Origin: Nitrospirota bacterium
GTDB lineage: Bacteria; Nitrospirota; Thermodesulfovibrionia; Thermodesulfovibrionales; JdFR-86
Assembly (NCBI GenBank): GCA_030667205.1
Contig: DAOUWH010000010.1
Location: 1 to 13,629 of the forward strand
Reading direction: 5' to 3'
DNA length: 13,629 nt
The notes below the pieces were generated by a model, which worked only from the letters and a program-made list of their open reading frames with translations, ran no database searches and was not told where the DNA came from. How positions within the stretch are numbered: the stretch's first letter is position 1; each line of letters starts with the position of its first letter. Below are positions 1-7,034 of the stretch, in pieces. The translations under genes were made by a program, and so were the position numbers.

Positions 1-1494
1 GATGGTGTCTCCGTCCTTTACAAGGGCTATCGTGCCGCCTTCCATGGCCTCGGGCGATATGTGCCCGATGCAAGGCCCCCTCGTGCCGCCGGAGAACCGC
101 CCGTCGGTTATCAGGGCCACGGACTCGATGAGGCCCATGCCCGCGATGGTAGCCGTTGGCGAAAGCATCTCCCTCATCCCGGGGCCGCCCTTTGGCCCCT
201 CGTACCTGATAACGACCACGTCTCCGGGCTTTATCTTTCCGGCCAGAATTGCCCGCATGGCCCGCTCCTCGGAGTTAAAGACCTTTGCCTTTCCCTTAAA
301 GCGCATCATCTTCTGCGACACTGCCGTTTGCTTGACCACCGCGCCGTCGGGCGCGAGGTTTCCCCTGAGCACCGCGATGCCGCCTTCCTTGTGGTAGGCC
401 CTTGCAAGCGGCCTTATCACGTCGTCGTCAATGACCTCGGCCTTTGCGGCTATATCCGCTATGGTCCTGCCGCTTACGGTAGGCATTTTCCTGAGCCTTC
501 CCTTCAGCCTGCTCATCACGGCAGGGATGCCGCCGGCCTCATCGAGGTCTTCGAGGAAGTGCTCCCCGCCCGGAAGCATGTTCGCGATATGCGGGGTCTT
601 CCTGCCTAGCTTGTCAAAGGCCTCAAGCTCAATGTCAACGCCCGCGTCGTGCGCGATGGCGGGGATATGAAGCGCGGTGTTCGTCGAGCCCCCAAGCGCG
701 AGGTCCACCATTATCGCGTTTTCGAACGAGCCCTTTCGCATTATCGAGCGGGGGGTTATGCCTTTGTTGACGAGTTCCACTATGCGCCTTCCGCTTTCGA
801 ACGCAATCCTCTTTTTCTGGCTCGATATGGCGAGCGCCGTCGCACAGCCAGGCAGGCTCATCCCCAGTGCCTCGGTCACGCAGGCCATCGTGTTTGCGGT
901 GTACATGCCCTGGCAGGCGCCCGCACCGGGACAGGCGCACATCTCAAGCTCCTCGACCTCGGCGGCCGTGAGTTTGCCGGCCTTGTACTTGCCCACTGCC
1001 TCGAAGGTGTCGTTGACGAGCGAAAGCCTTTTTCCCCGCAGTCTTCCCGAGATCATGGGGCCCGCGGTGACTACTATAGAGGGAACGTCAATTCTCGCGG
1101 CGGCCATGAGCATGCCGGGAGTGATCTTGTCGCAGTTCGTAAGGAGCACAAGGCCGTCGAGCTGGTGGGCCTCCATTATGGTCTCCACCATGTCGGCTAT
1201 CAGCTCCCGCGAGGGCAGCGAGTAGTGCATCCCCTTGTGGCCCATGGCGATGCCGTCGCAGATGCCGGGTATGCCGAAGAAAAACGGGTATCCCCCGCCG
1301 GTGTGCACGCCCTTTTCGATAAAGCGCTCCAGGTCGCGCATCCCGATATGTCCGGGGATTATGTCGGTAAAGCTCGTGGCCACGCCTATGAAGGGCTTGT
1401 CCATCTCGCTCCTTGGGATGCCCGTGGCATAAAGCAGGGCCCTGTGCGGCACCCGCTCGACACCCTTCTTGATAGCCCTGCTCCTCATTGCCAT
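1..1494 (-). CDS. ilvD: Dihydroxy-acid dehydratase IlvD (3' end cut off by window)
   Basis: Dehydrates 2,3-dihydroxy-isovalerate and 2,3-dihydroxy-3-methylvalerate to the 2-keto acids in valine/isoleucine synthesis; cytoplasmic iron-sulfur enzyme. My translation gives 498 codons with no stop before base 1, about 55-60 residues short of the usual ~555. Family blocks seen: CDGIAMGHKGM, LPSRELIADM, NCDKITPGMLMAA (Cys about 121), CPGAGACQGM (Cys about 194), GGSTNTALH, and near the right end of the readable part TDGRFSGGTRGPCIGH. Where [2Fe-2S] plant-type enzymes have PCN this protein has PGH (residues 47-49), as in the E. coli-type [4Fe-4S] enzymes, so a labile 4Fe-4S cluster is expected (inference). 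The start at 1494 is preferred because AGGAG lies 10 bases upstream; the alternative ATG at 1488 is too far from it. It is last in the minus-strand run, with a 156-base leader, so it may be transcribed separately. Confidence 0.96.
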   Translation of the reverse strand, partial: MAMRSRAIKKGVERVPHRALLYATGIPRSEMDKPFIGVATSFTDIIPGHIGMRDLERFIEKGVHTGGGYPFFFGIPGICDGIAMGHKGMHYSLPSRELIADMVETIMEAHQLDGLVLLTNCDKITPGMLMAAARIDVPSIVVTAGPMISGRLRGKRLSLVNDTFEAVGKYKAGKLTAAEVEELEMCACPGAGACQGMYTANTMACVTEALGMSLPGCATALAISSQKKRIAFESGRRIVELVNKGITPRSIMRKGSFENAIMVDLALGGSTNTALHIPAIAHDAGVDIELEAFDKLGRKTPHIANMLPGGEHFLEDLDEAGGIPAVMSRLKGRLRKMPTVSGRTIADIAAKAEVIDDDVIRPLARAYHKEGGIAVLRGNLAPDGAVVKQTAVSQKMMRFKGKAKVFNSEERAMRAILAGKIKPGDVVVIRYEGPKGGPGMREMLSPTATIAGMGLIESVALITDGRFSGGTRGPCIGHISPEAMEGGTIALVKDGDTI

Positions 1495-1554
1495 AAACGC
1501 ACTGCTCCTTTTTGCGGTGGTCTGACCCCTCGGGCCAAACCGGTTAATTCATAA

Positions 1555-1566
1555 AAGGGATCCCTT
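1555..1566. repeat. 12-bp perfect palindrome in the ilvD leader
   Basis: AAGGGATCCCTT is a perfect inverted repeat without a loop, about 60 bases upstream of the ilvD start. A second short palindrome, AACCGGTT, lies between it and the gene. Loop-free palindromes suit dimeric-protein binding better than RNA hairpins, so an operator is possible. I recognise no specific regulator motif, and chance is a reasonable alternative for a 12-bp site. Confidence 0.3.
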
Positions 1567-1625
1567 GCAACTTGCACCATGAAGGCAAAAACACACTCCT
1601 AACCAACGTTATCTTGAAAAGTGCA

Positions 1626-1654
1626 TTTTTACTTTTAAACAGACCTTATATCAA
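1626..1654 (-). promoter_or_regulatory. ilvD: Candidate sigma70 promoter for ilvD
   Basis: Read on the minus strand: TTGATA (1654-1649), 17-base spacer, TAAAAA (1631-1626). The -35 box matches 5 of 6 and the -10 box 4 of 6 consensus bases. The -35 box overlaps the stop codon of the upstream DUF465-like gene. The region is AT-rich compared with its surroundings. Weak evidence: AT-rich spacers often give such matches by chance. Confidence 0.25.
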
Positions 1655-1881
1655 TTAGAACGCCGTTTCTCTTTAAAACCCCTGAACAGTTCCGCCATCC
1701 TGTCCTTCTTCAGGAGCTTGAGTTTCTGTATCCTTTTCCTCTCCATCTCCTCATCAGGCGTGAGATACACCCTTTCGTTAAGCTCCAACAGAAGCTGCTC
1801 GAGGGTATTGTGCTCCTCGCCGAGCTTCCTGAACTCCTCGCTCTCAGTCGTCAGTATCTTGAGGATCTCGGTTTCCTCCAT
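1651..1881 (-). CDS. Small DUF465/YdcH-like coiled-coil protein
   Basis: A 76-residue, highly charged, predicted all-helical cytoplasmic protein. The pattern of an E-x-F-R-K-L-x-E-x-H segment, an LNE segment, then TPDEEMERKRIQKLKLLKKD, resembles the DUF465/YdcH family, whose members are short helical hairpins of unknown function. I chose the start at 1881 because AAGGAGG sits 6 bases upstream. A longer reading from 1920 is possible, but its extra 13 basic residues lie inside the preceding gene and lack a comparable ribosome binding site. The gene overlaps the 3' end of the peptidyl-prolyl isomerase gene by 38 bases in another frame, which suggests translational coupling. No catalytic residues are recognisable. 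The family call is from pattern resemblance only. Confidence 0.75.
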   Translation of the reverse strand: MEETEILKILTTESEEFRKLGEEHNTLEQLLLELNERVYLTPDEEMERKRIQKLKLLKKDRMAELFRGFKEKRRSN

Positions 1882-2566
1882 CTTCGTCCTCCTTTTCTTC
1901 CTCGGAAATGGCTTCTTCACCTGCAGGCTCTACCTCCCCCTCATCTGGAGGGGCCTTTTCCTCTACTGCTGGCTCTATAGTTTTTACCTTCACCTCTGTG
2001 CGCTCTATGGGGTTGTCCTTCCTGTCCTTGGGCTGGCTTACTATCCTGTCGGCCACGTCCATGCCGGAGGTGACCTCCCCGAACACCGTGTACTGGCCGT
2101 CGAGCCAGGGGGAGTCGGCCACGCATATGAAGAACTGCGAGCCGGCGCTGTCGGGATTGCGGGAACGGGCCATCGAGAGTATGCCCTTTTTGTGGGAAAT
2201 ATTATTGAACTCCGCCTTAATGGTGTAGCCAGGGCCGCCGGTGCCGTGTCCGGCGCGGTTGTGGCTCTTGGACTCCGGGTCGCCCCCCTGTATCATGAAC
2301 CCGGGGATTACCCTGTGGAATACCGTCCCGTCATAAAAGCCCTCTTTCGCAAGCGTGATGAAATTGTCCACGTGGTTGGGGGCCGCCTCGGGGAAGAACT
2401 TCAACTCTATCTTACCGAGGGGCGTCTCAATAACCGCCTTTGTCTGGGCCATTGCCTTTATCTCGTCCTCCGAAAACTCGCGCCACCTCGGCGCCTCGGC
2501 CGCCGCACCCGCGCAAATTAGAATGACCATAAGGACCTGGGCGGCCAGGTGGCTTAAAACTCTCAT
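1844..2566 (-). CDS. Secreted cyclophilin-type peptidyl-prolyl cis-trans isomerase with acidic tail
   Basis: Catalyses proline cis-trans isomerisation, probably assisting folding of exported proteins in the periplasm. 240 residues. Residues 1-23 form a signal peptide ending in AGAAA, with likely signal peptidase I cleavage after Ala23; the Cys at 18 is preceded by Ile and does not make a lipobox. The cyclophilin domain follows at about 40-195 with FHRVIPGFMIQGGD, SQFFICVAD and WLDGQYTVFGEV, which include the active-site Arg and the Phe/Met/Gln residues of the family. From about 197 to the end runs a Glu/Asp-rich, Pro-containing tail with no predicted fold, which cyclophilins normally lack. 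The start overlaps the hemG stop by ATGA, and GGAGG lies 7 bases upstream. Its operon position beside heme genes and an outer-membrane barrel is compatible with envelope folding duties (inference). Confidence 0.94.
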   Translation of the reverse strand: MRVLSHLAAQVLMVILICAGAAAEAPRWREFSEDEIKAMAQTKAVIETPLGKIELKFFPEAAPNHVDNFITLAKEGFYDGTVFHRVIPGFMIQGGDPESKSHNRAGHGTGGPGYTIKAEFNNISHKKGILSMARSRNPDSAGSQFFICVADSPWLDGQYTVFGEVTSGMDVADRIVSQPKDRKDNPIERTEVKVKTIEPAVEEKAPPDEGEVEPAGEEAISEEEKEDEDGGNRDPQDTDD

Positions 2567-3924
2567 TCTGTCTCCTCCAGTATCCTGATGGCAAGCTTAT
2601 ATGAATTCTCTATGCAGTCGTTAAAGCCGATGCCCCCGAAAGCGTTTCCGGTGATATATAGCCCCCTGTGCTTGTTGAGCGCCTCATCGAGCGCCCCGAG
2701 CCTTCCGGGGTGGCCCACTGCATATTGTGGTATGGCCTGCTCGTGTCTGTAGAGCCTCACGAAATCCGGCTCGGCCCTGATGCCCGCGATATCCCCCAGC
2801 TCGGCCATTACCGTATCCAGAAGTTTACCATCTTCGAGCATCGCAATGGAAGACGCCCTGGCCCCCCCGACCATCGTGCGAAGGAGCGCATATCCCTCGG
2901 GGGCCCTGCCGGGGTATACGTTGGAGTCGAAAACCGTGCCCAGTATCCTCCTGCCCTCGCGCGCTGGCACGAGGTAGCCAAAGCCGTCGAGGTTACGGAG
3001 GCCTTTAAATTTTTCCTTTTTAAACCCGGCACATACTACCGATACCGCCGGATACTGTATCTCGCCAAGGAGCTTTGAAATGGAGGCGTCAAGTCCCCTG
3101 AGGACGTCCGCCGCCCGGTAGGCCGGCACCGCGAGCACGGCCACATCCGCCTCCACGGTGGTGCCGTCGGAAAGATGGATTTTAAAACCCTCCCCGGCCC
3201 TCTCGACCGAAATCACCCCGCTATTGAGCCTGACCCTGCCACCCAGCACCAAGGCAAGCTTGTCGGTCATGCTCTGCATCCCCTCCCTGAAAGAGGCAAG
3301 CGTGCCCCCGGGGCCCGCGCCCACCTTCGTCTTGCGCTCGGCCATTATCTTGAACATGCCCTTTATCAGGCTCCCGTAGGTCTGCTCTATCTCGTGGATT
3401 CTCGGAAAACAGCTTTGAAGGCTCATATCCTCGGGATCTCCGGCGTAGATTCCCGAGGCCATGGGGTCTATGAGTTTTTCGAATGCCTCCTTGCCAAGCC
3501 TCCTCCTTGCGAAATCCGCAAGGGTCTCGTCGTCCTTCGTGCCTCTGGAGATGAAGGGCTCGATCATTATCCTGAGCTTGCCCGGAAGGCTCATGAGGCT
3601 TGATTTGAAGAACGCAGGCGGCGACTCCGGAAGCCGGTGAAGCTCGCCGCCGGAGTTGATGAAGCGTTTTTTAGCGGCCTCGTCCCCCCTTATGGCCTCA
3701 AGCGAGACCCTTGAGGCCAGTTCGAGCGAGCGGGGCTTGTTGTCGAGGAAGCCGTTTACGCCGGACTCGCAGAGGTACCCCTCGGCCCTGTCCGTCCATA
3801 TCTTGCCGCCCGGCCTCCCCTCGGCCTCGAGCACCGTGACGTCGAGTTGTCTTACGGTGTTTTCGGTGAGCCAGTACGCAAGCGAAAGGCCCGATATCCC
3901 CCCGCCTGCTATGACAATTCGCAT
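2563..3924 (-). CDS. hemG: Protoporphyrinogen IX oxidase, FAD-dependent HemY/HemG type
   Basis: Six-electron oxidation of protoporphyrinogen IX to protoporphyrin IX, the penultimate step of the protoporphyrin-dependent heme route; membrane-associated flavoprotein. 453 residues, normal for the family. The N-terminal dinucleotide-binding motif is AGGGISGLSLAYWL (residues 6-19). Next comes the flavin-contacting VLEAEGRPGGKIWT with its Glu at the end of the second strand. The C-terminal FAD signature is GNAFGGIGFNDCIENS. This is the flavin monooxygenase-like enzyme (called HemY in Bacillus), not the flavodoxin-like HemG of E. coli. The start at 3924 is the first residue of the Rossmann strand, so it is structurally well placed. 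Its ribosome binding site is poor: the only strong GGAG is 17 bases upstream. The gap after hemH is 22 bases, and the stop overlaps the isomerase start. Confidence 0.95.
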   Translation of the reverse strand: MRIVIAGGGISGLSLAYWLTENTVRQLDVTVLEAEGRPGGKIWTDRAEGYLCESGVNGFLDNKPRSLELASRVSLEAIRGDEAAKKRFINSGGELHRLPESPPAFFKSSLMSLPGKLRIMIEPFISRGTKDDETLADFARRRLGKEAFEKLIDPMASGIYAGDPEDMSLQSCFPRIHEIEQTYGSLIKGMFKIMAERKTKVGAGPGGTLASFREGMQSMTDKLALVLGGRVRLNSGVISVERAGEGFKIHLSDGTTVEADVAVLAVPAYRAADVLRGLDASISKLLGEIQYPAVSVVCAGFKKEKFKGLRNLDGFGYLVPAREGRRILGTVFDSNVYPGRAPEGYALLRTMVGGARASSIAMLEDGKLLDTVMAELGDIAGIRAEPDFVRLYRHEQAIPQYAVGHPGRLGALDEALNKHRGLYITGNAFGGIGFNDCIENSYKLAIRILEETE

Positions 3925-3946
3925 CGGCCTGTTTTTTAAAACTCCT

Positions 3947-4891
3947 TTACCACCTGAGTTTTTCGATGCCCGTGAGGACCATGTCCTTAAGCGCGCAGAT
4001 GAAAAGCGGATTCGTATTCAGAGAGTCCGTCCTGTAGAGACTGACGCCGAGGTCCTCCGCAATTCCCTTATATAGTATATCAATCTCGTAGATCGTCTCA
4101 ATATGGTCCGATACGAAGCTTACGGGCACTACGACCACCTCTTTTACGCCCTCGGCTGCAAGCCTTCTGATGACGTCGTCCGTGGAGGGCTCAAGCCACT
4201 TCACGGGGCCGCTCTTGGACTGGTAGCCCAGGTGCCACTTTATGTCGAGCTTCTTGCCCACCGCCTTTATCGTGGCAATGACCTGGTCGGCATAGGGGTC
4301 GCCCCCGGCGATAAGCCTTGCCGGGAGGCTGTGGGCGCTAAAAAGCACCTCGGCCCCAGGGTGCTCCTTGAGGCTCCTGGATATGGTATCCAAGAGGGCC
4401 TCGATGTAAAGGGGGTGGTCGTACCATGGCGGCACACAGTAGTACTTTATAGGGTAGTGCCTCATCGTCTCCTTAAGGGTAGCCTCCGAGGCGCCCGTGG
4501 TGGCCGCGGAGTACTGCGGATAGAGGCTCAGGGCCACAAGGGTCTTTACGCCCTCGCCGTGGGCCTGCTTGATGGCATCCTCAATAAGGGGATTCCAGTA
4601 CTTCATGCCCACATAGACGCGGCACTCGCCGTGCGGTGCGAGCTCACGCTCAAGCGCGTCGGCCTGGGCGCGGGTTATCGAAAGGAGCGGCGAACTACCG
4701 CCTATCAGGTCATACGCCCTCCGGGCCTTGCCCGCCCTCAGGGCGGCGATAAGCCATGCGATGGGCTTTTGGAATATCGGCGAAGGCCCGAGCCTGATTA
4801 TCTGCCTGTCGGAGAACAGGTTATAAAGAAACGGCCTCACGGCCTCGGGCGAGTCGGGCCCGCCGAGGTTTAGAAGGACAACGCCTGTCAT
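3947..4891 (-). CDS. hemH: Ferrochelatase
   Basis: Inserts Fe(II) into protoporphyrin IX to make protoheme, the last step of the classical route. 314 residues, typical of bacterial ferrochelatases. It begins with the family signature VLLNLGGPDSPEAVRPFLYNLF. The metal-binding histidine is His187 in FSAHSLP, and the partner glutamate is Glu265 in SDHIETIYEID, positions close to the His183/Glu264 pair of the Bacillus enzyme. There is no [2Fe-2S]-binding Cys-rich C-terminal extension and no signal peptide. The start ATG overlaps the hemE stop (ATGA), with AGGAGG immediately upstream inside hemE, so translation is probably coupled. HemE, HemH and HemG are consecutive, which strongly supports the assignment. 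Confidence 0.97.
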   Translation of the reverse strand: MTGVVLLNLGGPDSPEAVRPFLYNLFSDRQIIRLGPSPIFQKPIAWLIAALRAGKARRAYDLIGGSSPLLSITRAQADALERELAPHGECRVYVGMKYWNPLIEDAIKQAHGEGVKTLVALSLYPQYSAATTGASEATLKETMRHYPIKYYCVPPWYDHPLYIEALLDTISRSLKEHPGAEVLFSAHSLPARLIAGGDPYADQVIATIKAVGKKLDIKWHLGYQSKSGPVKWLEPSTDDVIRRLAAEGVKEVVVVPVSFVSDHIETIYEIDILYKGIAEDLGVSLYRTDSLNTNPLFICALKDMVLTGIEKLRW

Positions 4892-5916
4892 GCCCTCCTG
4901 CTTAATTCGTGAACAGCCTCCACAAGGTCCCTGGCGGCCTCCGCAGGTGTTTGCGGAACGATACCGTGTCCGAGGTTAAAAATATGCCCCTTCGCGGGCT
5001 TGGCCTTATCGAGTATGTCCTTAACACTTTCCCTCAACTTCTCCACAGGGAGGAACAGCGAAAGCGGGTCAAGGTTTCCCTGAAGCGCATGGTCTTTTCC
5101 AAGCACTCTCGCGGCCCGGCCCATGTCCACCCTCCAGTCGATGCCCAACACGTCGGCGCCCGTCTCGTTAAGCTCATCAAGCAGGCCCGCCGCGCCGTTT
5201 GCGAAGTAGATTACCGGCACATCGCCCTTCAAAGCCCCAACAGTCTTTTTGATATGGGGGAGCTCATATGTCCTAAAATCCTGCGGCGAAAGCGCACCGG
5301 CCCACGAGTCGAATATCTGCACCGCCTGGGCGCCCGCTTTTATCTGCGCCCCGAGATAGGCGATTACGGTATCGGTTATCTTTTCCATCAGCGAGCCGAA
5401 AAGCTCCGGCTCGCGGTACATCATCATCTTTGTATTGAGGAAATTCTTCGAGCTTCCGCCCTCTATCATGTATGTGGCAAGCGTAAACGGGGCGCCGGAA
5501 AACCCGATAAGGGGCACCTTCCCCTCGAGCTCGCGCCTCAGGAGTTTTATGGCCTCCATCACATAGCCGAGTTCCGACTCTGGCTCGGCCACCCTGAGCC
5601 GCTCGACCCCCGCCCTGTCCCTTGCGGGGTTGTCCACCACCGGGCCCTTGCCCTCAATAAATTCGACCTTCTGGCCCATGGGCTCAAGGACGGTTAAAAT
5701 GTCCGAAAAAAGTATCGCCGCGTCCACCCCAAGGATATCGACGGGCTGGAGCGTGACCTCGGCGGCAAGCTCGGGGGTCTTGCACATCGTCCAGAAATCG
5801 TGCTTCGACCTGACCGCCTGGTACTCCTTCAGGTAGCGCCCTGCCTGCCTCATTATCCACACCGGCGTGTACGGCACGTCCTCGCCCCTGCAGGCCTTGA
5901 GAAAAGTGTCGTTCAT
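4888..5916 (-). CDS. hemE: Uroporphyrinogen III decarboxylase
   Basis: Decarboxylates the four acetate side chains of uroporphyrinogen III to give coproporphyrinogen III; cytoplasmic, cofactor-free. 342 residues, normal length. Signatures seen: N-terminal PVWIMRQAGRYLKEY (substrate-binding Arg residues), DAAILFSDILT, FSGAPFTLATYMIEGG, QIFDSWAG and the C-terminal NLGHGIVPQTP with its conserved His. The start at 5916 fits the usual MNDTFLKACRGE opening. The GGAGG is 13 bases away, farther than ideal, and is followed by an A-rich stretch. It lies 20 bases after the radical SAM gene and overlaps hemH by 4 bases. Its product is the substrate of the HemF/HemN step, which is not encoded in this window. 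Confidence 0.97.
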   Translation of the reverse strand: MNDTFLKACRGEDVPYTPVWIMRQAGRYLKEYQAVRSKHDFWTMCKTPELAAEVTLQPVDILGVDAAILFSDILTVLEPMGQKVEFIEGKGPVVDNPARDRAGVERLRVAEPESELGYVMEAIKLLRRELEGKVPLIGFSGAPFTLATYMIEGGSSKNFLNTKMMMYREPELFGSLMEKITDTVIAYLGAQIKAGAQAVQIFDSWAGALSPQDFRTYELPHIKKTVGALKGDVPVIYFANGAAGLLDELNETGADVLGIDWRVDMGRAARVLGKDHALQGNLDPLSLFLPVEKLRESVKDILDKAKPAKGHIFNLGHGIVPQTPAEAARDLVEAVHELSRRA

Positions 5917-5936
5917 TTTTTTCTAAAATCCTCCAA

Positions 5937-7025
5937 TCAGGATTTCTTCCTGGCTGCTGCTTTTTTCAGCTTCACAGGCATGTGGCTGCAGAAGGGCTCT
6001 TCCTCGAGGTAGTCCCCGTAGACAGAGTAAGCCCTTGCGCGACAGCCGCCGCAGACGTTTATGTATTCGCAGGAGCCGCACCTGCCTTTGTAGCGCTTGA
6101 AGTCGCGGAGGTCTTTGAAGAGCTCGGAGTTCTCCCATATATCCTTAAAAGACTGCTCCCGGACATTGCCGGCGGATTTCGGAAAGTAGCTGCATGGAAG
6201 CACGTTGCCGTCCACGTCTATCAGGCAGATAAGCTGCCCGGCGATACAGCCCTTGGCCCCACCGGTGGAAAATTTTAAAGTCCTGCGCTTTAGCTTCTCG
6301 CCCTCTTCCTTGTTCTTCTGGAGCACAACCCTGTAGTAGTGGGGCGCGCACGTGGGTCTGACGAGCATCACGTCCTCGTCCTTTTCCATCTCGTAATGCC
6401 ATTCGAGGATGTCCTCGTAGTCCTCCTTCGATATCAGCTCGCTCATTATATCCTCGCCCCTTCCGGTGGGCACTATCATGAACATGTACCACGCGGTAGC
6501 GCCAAGCTCCCTGGCAAGCTTGCAGACCTTCGGAATTTCCTCCTGGTTACGTTTCGTGAACGAGGAATTGACAATAAACTCTATGCCATGCTTTTTAAAG
6601 AGTCTCGCGGCGTTTATGGCGCCTGTGAAGGCGCCCTCCTGGCTGCGGAAGTCGTCGTGGACGGCCTCGGTGGAGCCGTCGAGGCTCAGCGAGACTATTT
6701 TAATACCCGAGTCCTTAACCTTTTTACAAATCTCTTCCGTAACGAGCGTACCGTTTGAGGCCAGGCACATCCTCAGGCCAAGGTTGGCTCCGTGGCGGGC
6801 GATGTCGAAGACATCCTCCCTCATGAGGGGCTCGCCGCCGGAGAGCACCACGACGGGCTTTGCGTAGCCCGCGATGTCCTCAAGCACCCTTAAAGCCTCC
6901 TCCGTGGTGAAATCCGGATGTCCCTTGACCTCCTCTTCCGAGGACGAACGGCAGTGCACACAACGGAGGTTGCACCGCCTTGTTATCTCCCATGCAATCC
7001 ACTTTGGGGCGAATTCCTTAATCAT
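5937..7025 (-). CDS. Radical SAM/SPASM protein of the NirJ/AhbC/AhbD type, heme operon member
   Basis: 362 residues. The radical SAM cluster site is CNLRCVHC (Cys18, 22, 25), followed by the GGEP motif (LSGGEPLMRED) for SAM binding. A C-terminal SPASM-like region carries the auxiliary-cluster cysteines: Cys260, the Cys in LPCSYFP, then CGSC (316, 319), CGGC (325, 328) and a last Cys near 344. RPTCAPHYYRV lies between the two halves. This layout is shared with NirJ, AhbC and AhbD, which act on siroheme-derived or iron-coproporphyrin substrates. AhbD decarboxylates the propionates of Fe-coproporphyrin III. It is not HemN, whose motif is CxxxCxYC. Position directly before hemE supports a tetrapyrrole role, but which step is unknown. 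The start at 7025 has only a weak TAAGG 4 bases upstream and lies 9 bases after the hflX stop. A peptide-modifying SPASM enzyme is the main alternative. Confidence 0.85.
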   Translation of the reverse strand: MIKEFAPKWIAWEITRRCNLRCVHCRSSSEEEVKGHPDFTTEEALRVLEDIAGYAKPVVVLSGGEPLMREDVFDIARHGANLGLRMCLASNGTLVTEEICKKVKDSGIKIVSLSLDGSTEAVHDDFRSQEGAFTGAINAARLFKKHGIEFIVNSSFTKRNQEEIPKVCKLARELGATAWYMFMIVPTGRGEDIMSELISKEDYEDILEWHYEMEKDEDVMLVRPTCAPHYYRVVLQKNKEEGEKLKRRTLKFSTGGAKGCIAGQLICLIDVDGNVLPCSYFPKSAGNVREQSFKDIWENSELFKDLRDFKRYKGRCGSCEYINVCGGCRARAYSVYGDYLEEEPFCSHMPVKLKKAAARKKS

Positions 7026-7034
7026 GATGCCTTA

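Noticed and set aside
649..1554. Long plus-strand open frame (301 codons) opposite ilvD
   Set aside because: It is antisense to a clear ilvD in a GC-rich region; its translation is low-complexity and rich in His/Arg/Gly with no family signature.
1485..1580. Possible 31-codon leader peptide upstream of ilvD, overlapping its start
   Set aside because: No Shine-Dalgarno sequence, no clustered regulatory codons, and no paired attenuator hairpins.
1621..1640. AAAAGT/ACTTTT stem after the DUF465-like gene as a terminator
   Set aside because: The stem is only 6 pairs and almost all A-T, too weak for an intrinsic terminator.
4103..4873. Plus-strand open frame (256 codons) opposite hemH, and similar ones opposite hemE and the isomerase
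   Set aside because: Shadows of well-identified minus-strand genes; no ribosome binding site or recognisable domain.
5937..7025. Calling the radical SAM gene hemN, nirJ or ahbD
   Set aside because: HemN carries CxxxCxYC, not the CNLRCVHC seen here. NirJ, AhbC and AhbD cannot be told apart by eye, so no gene symbol is given.
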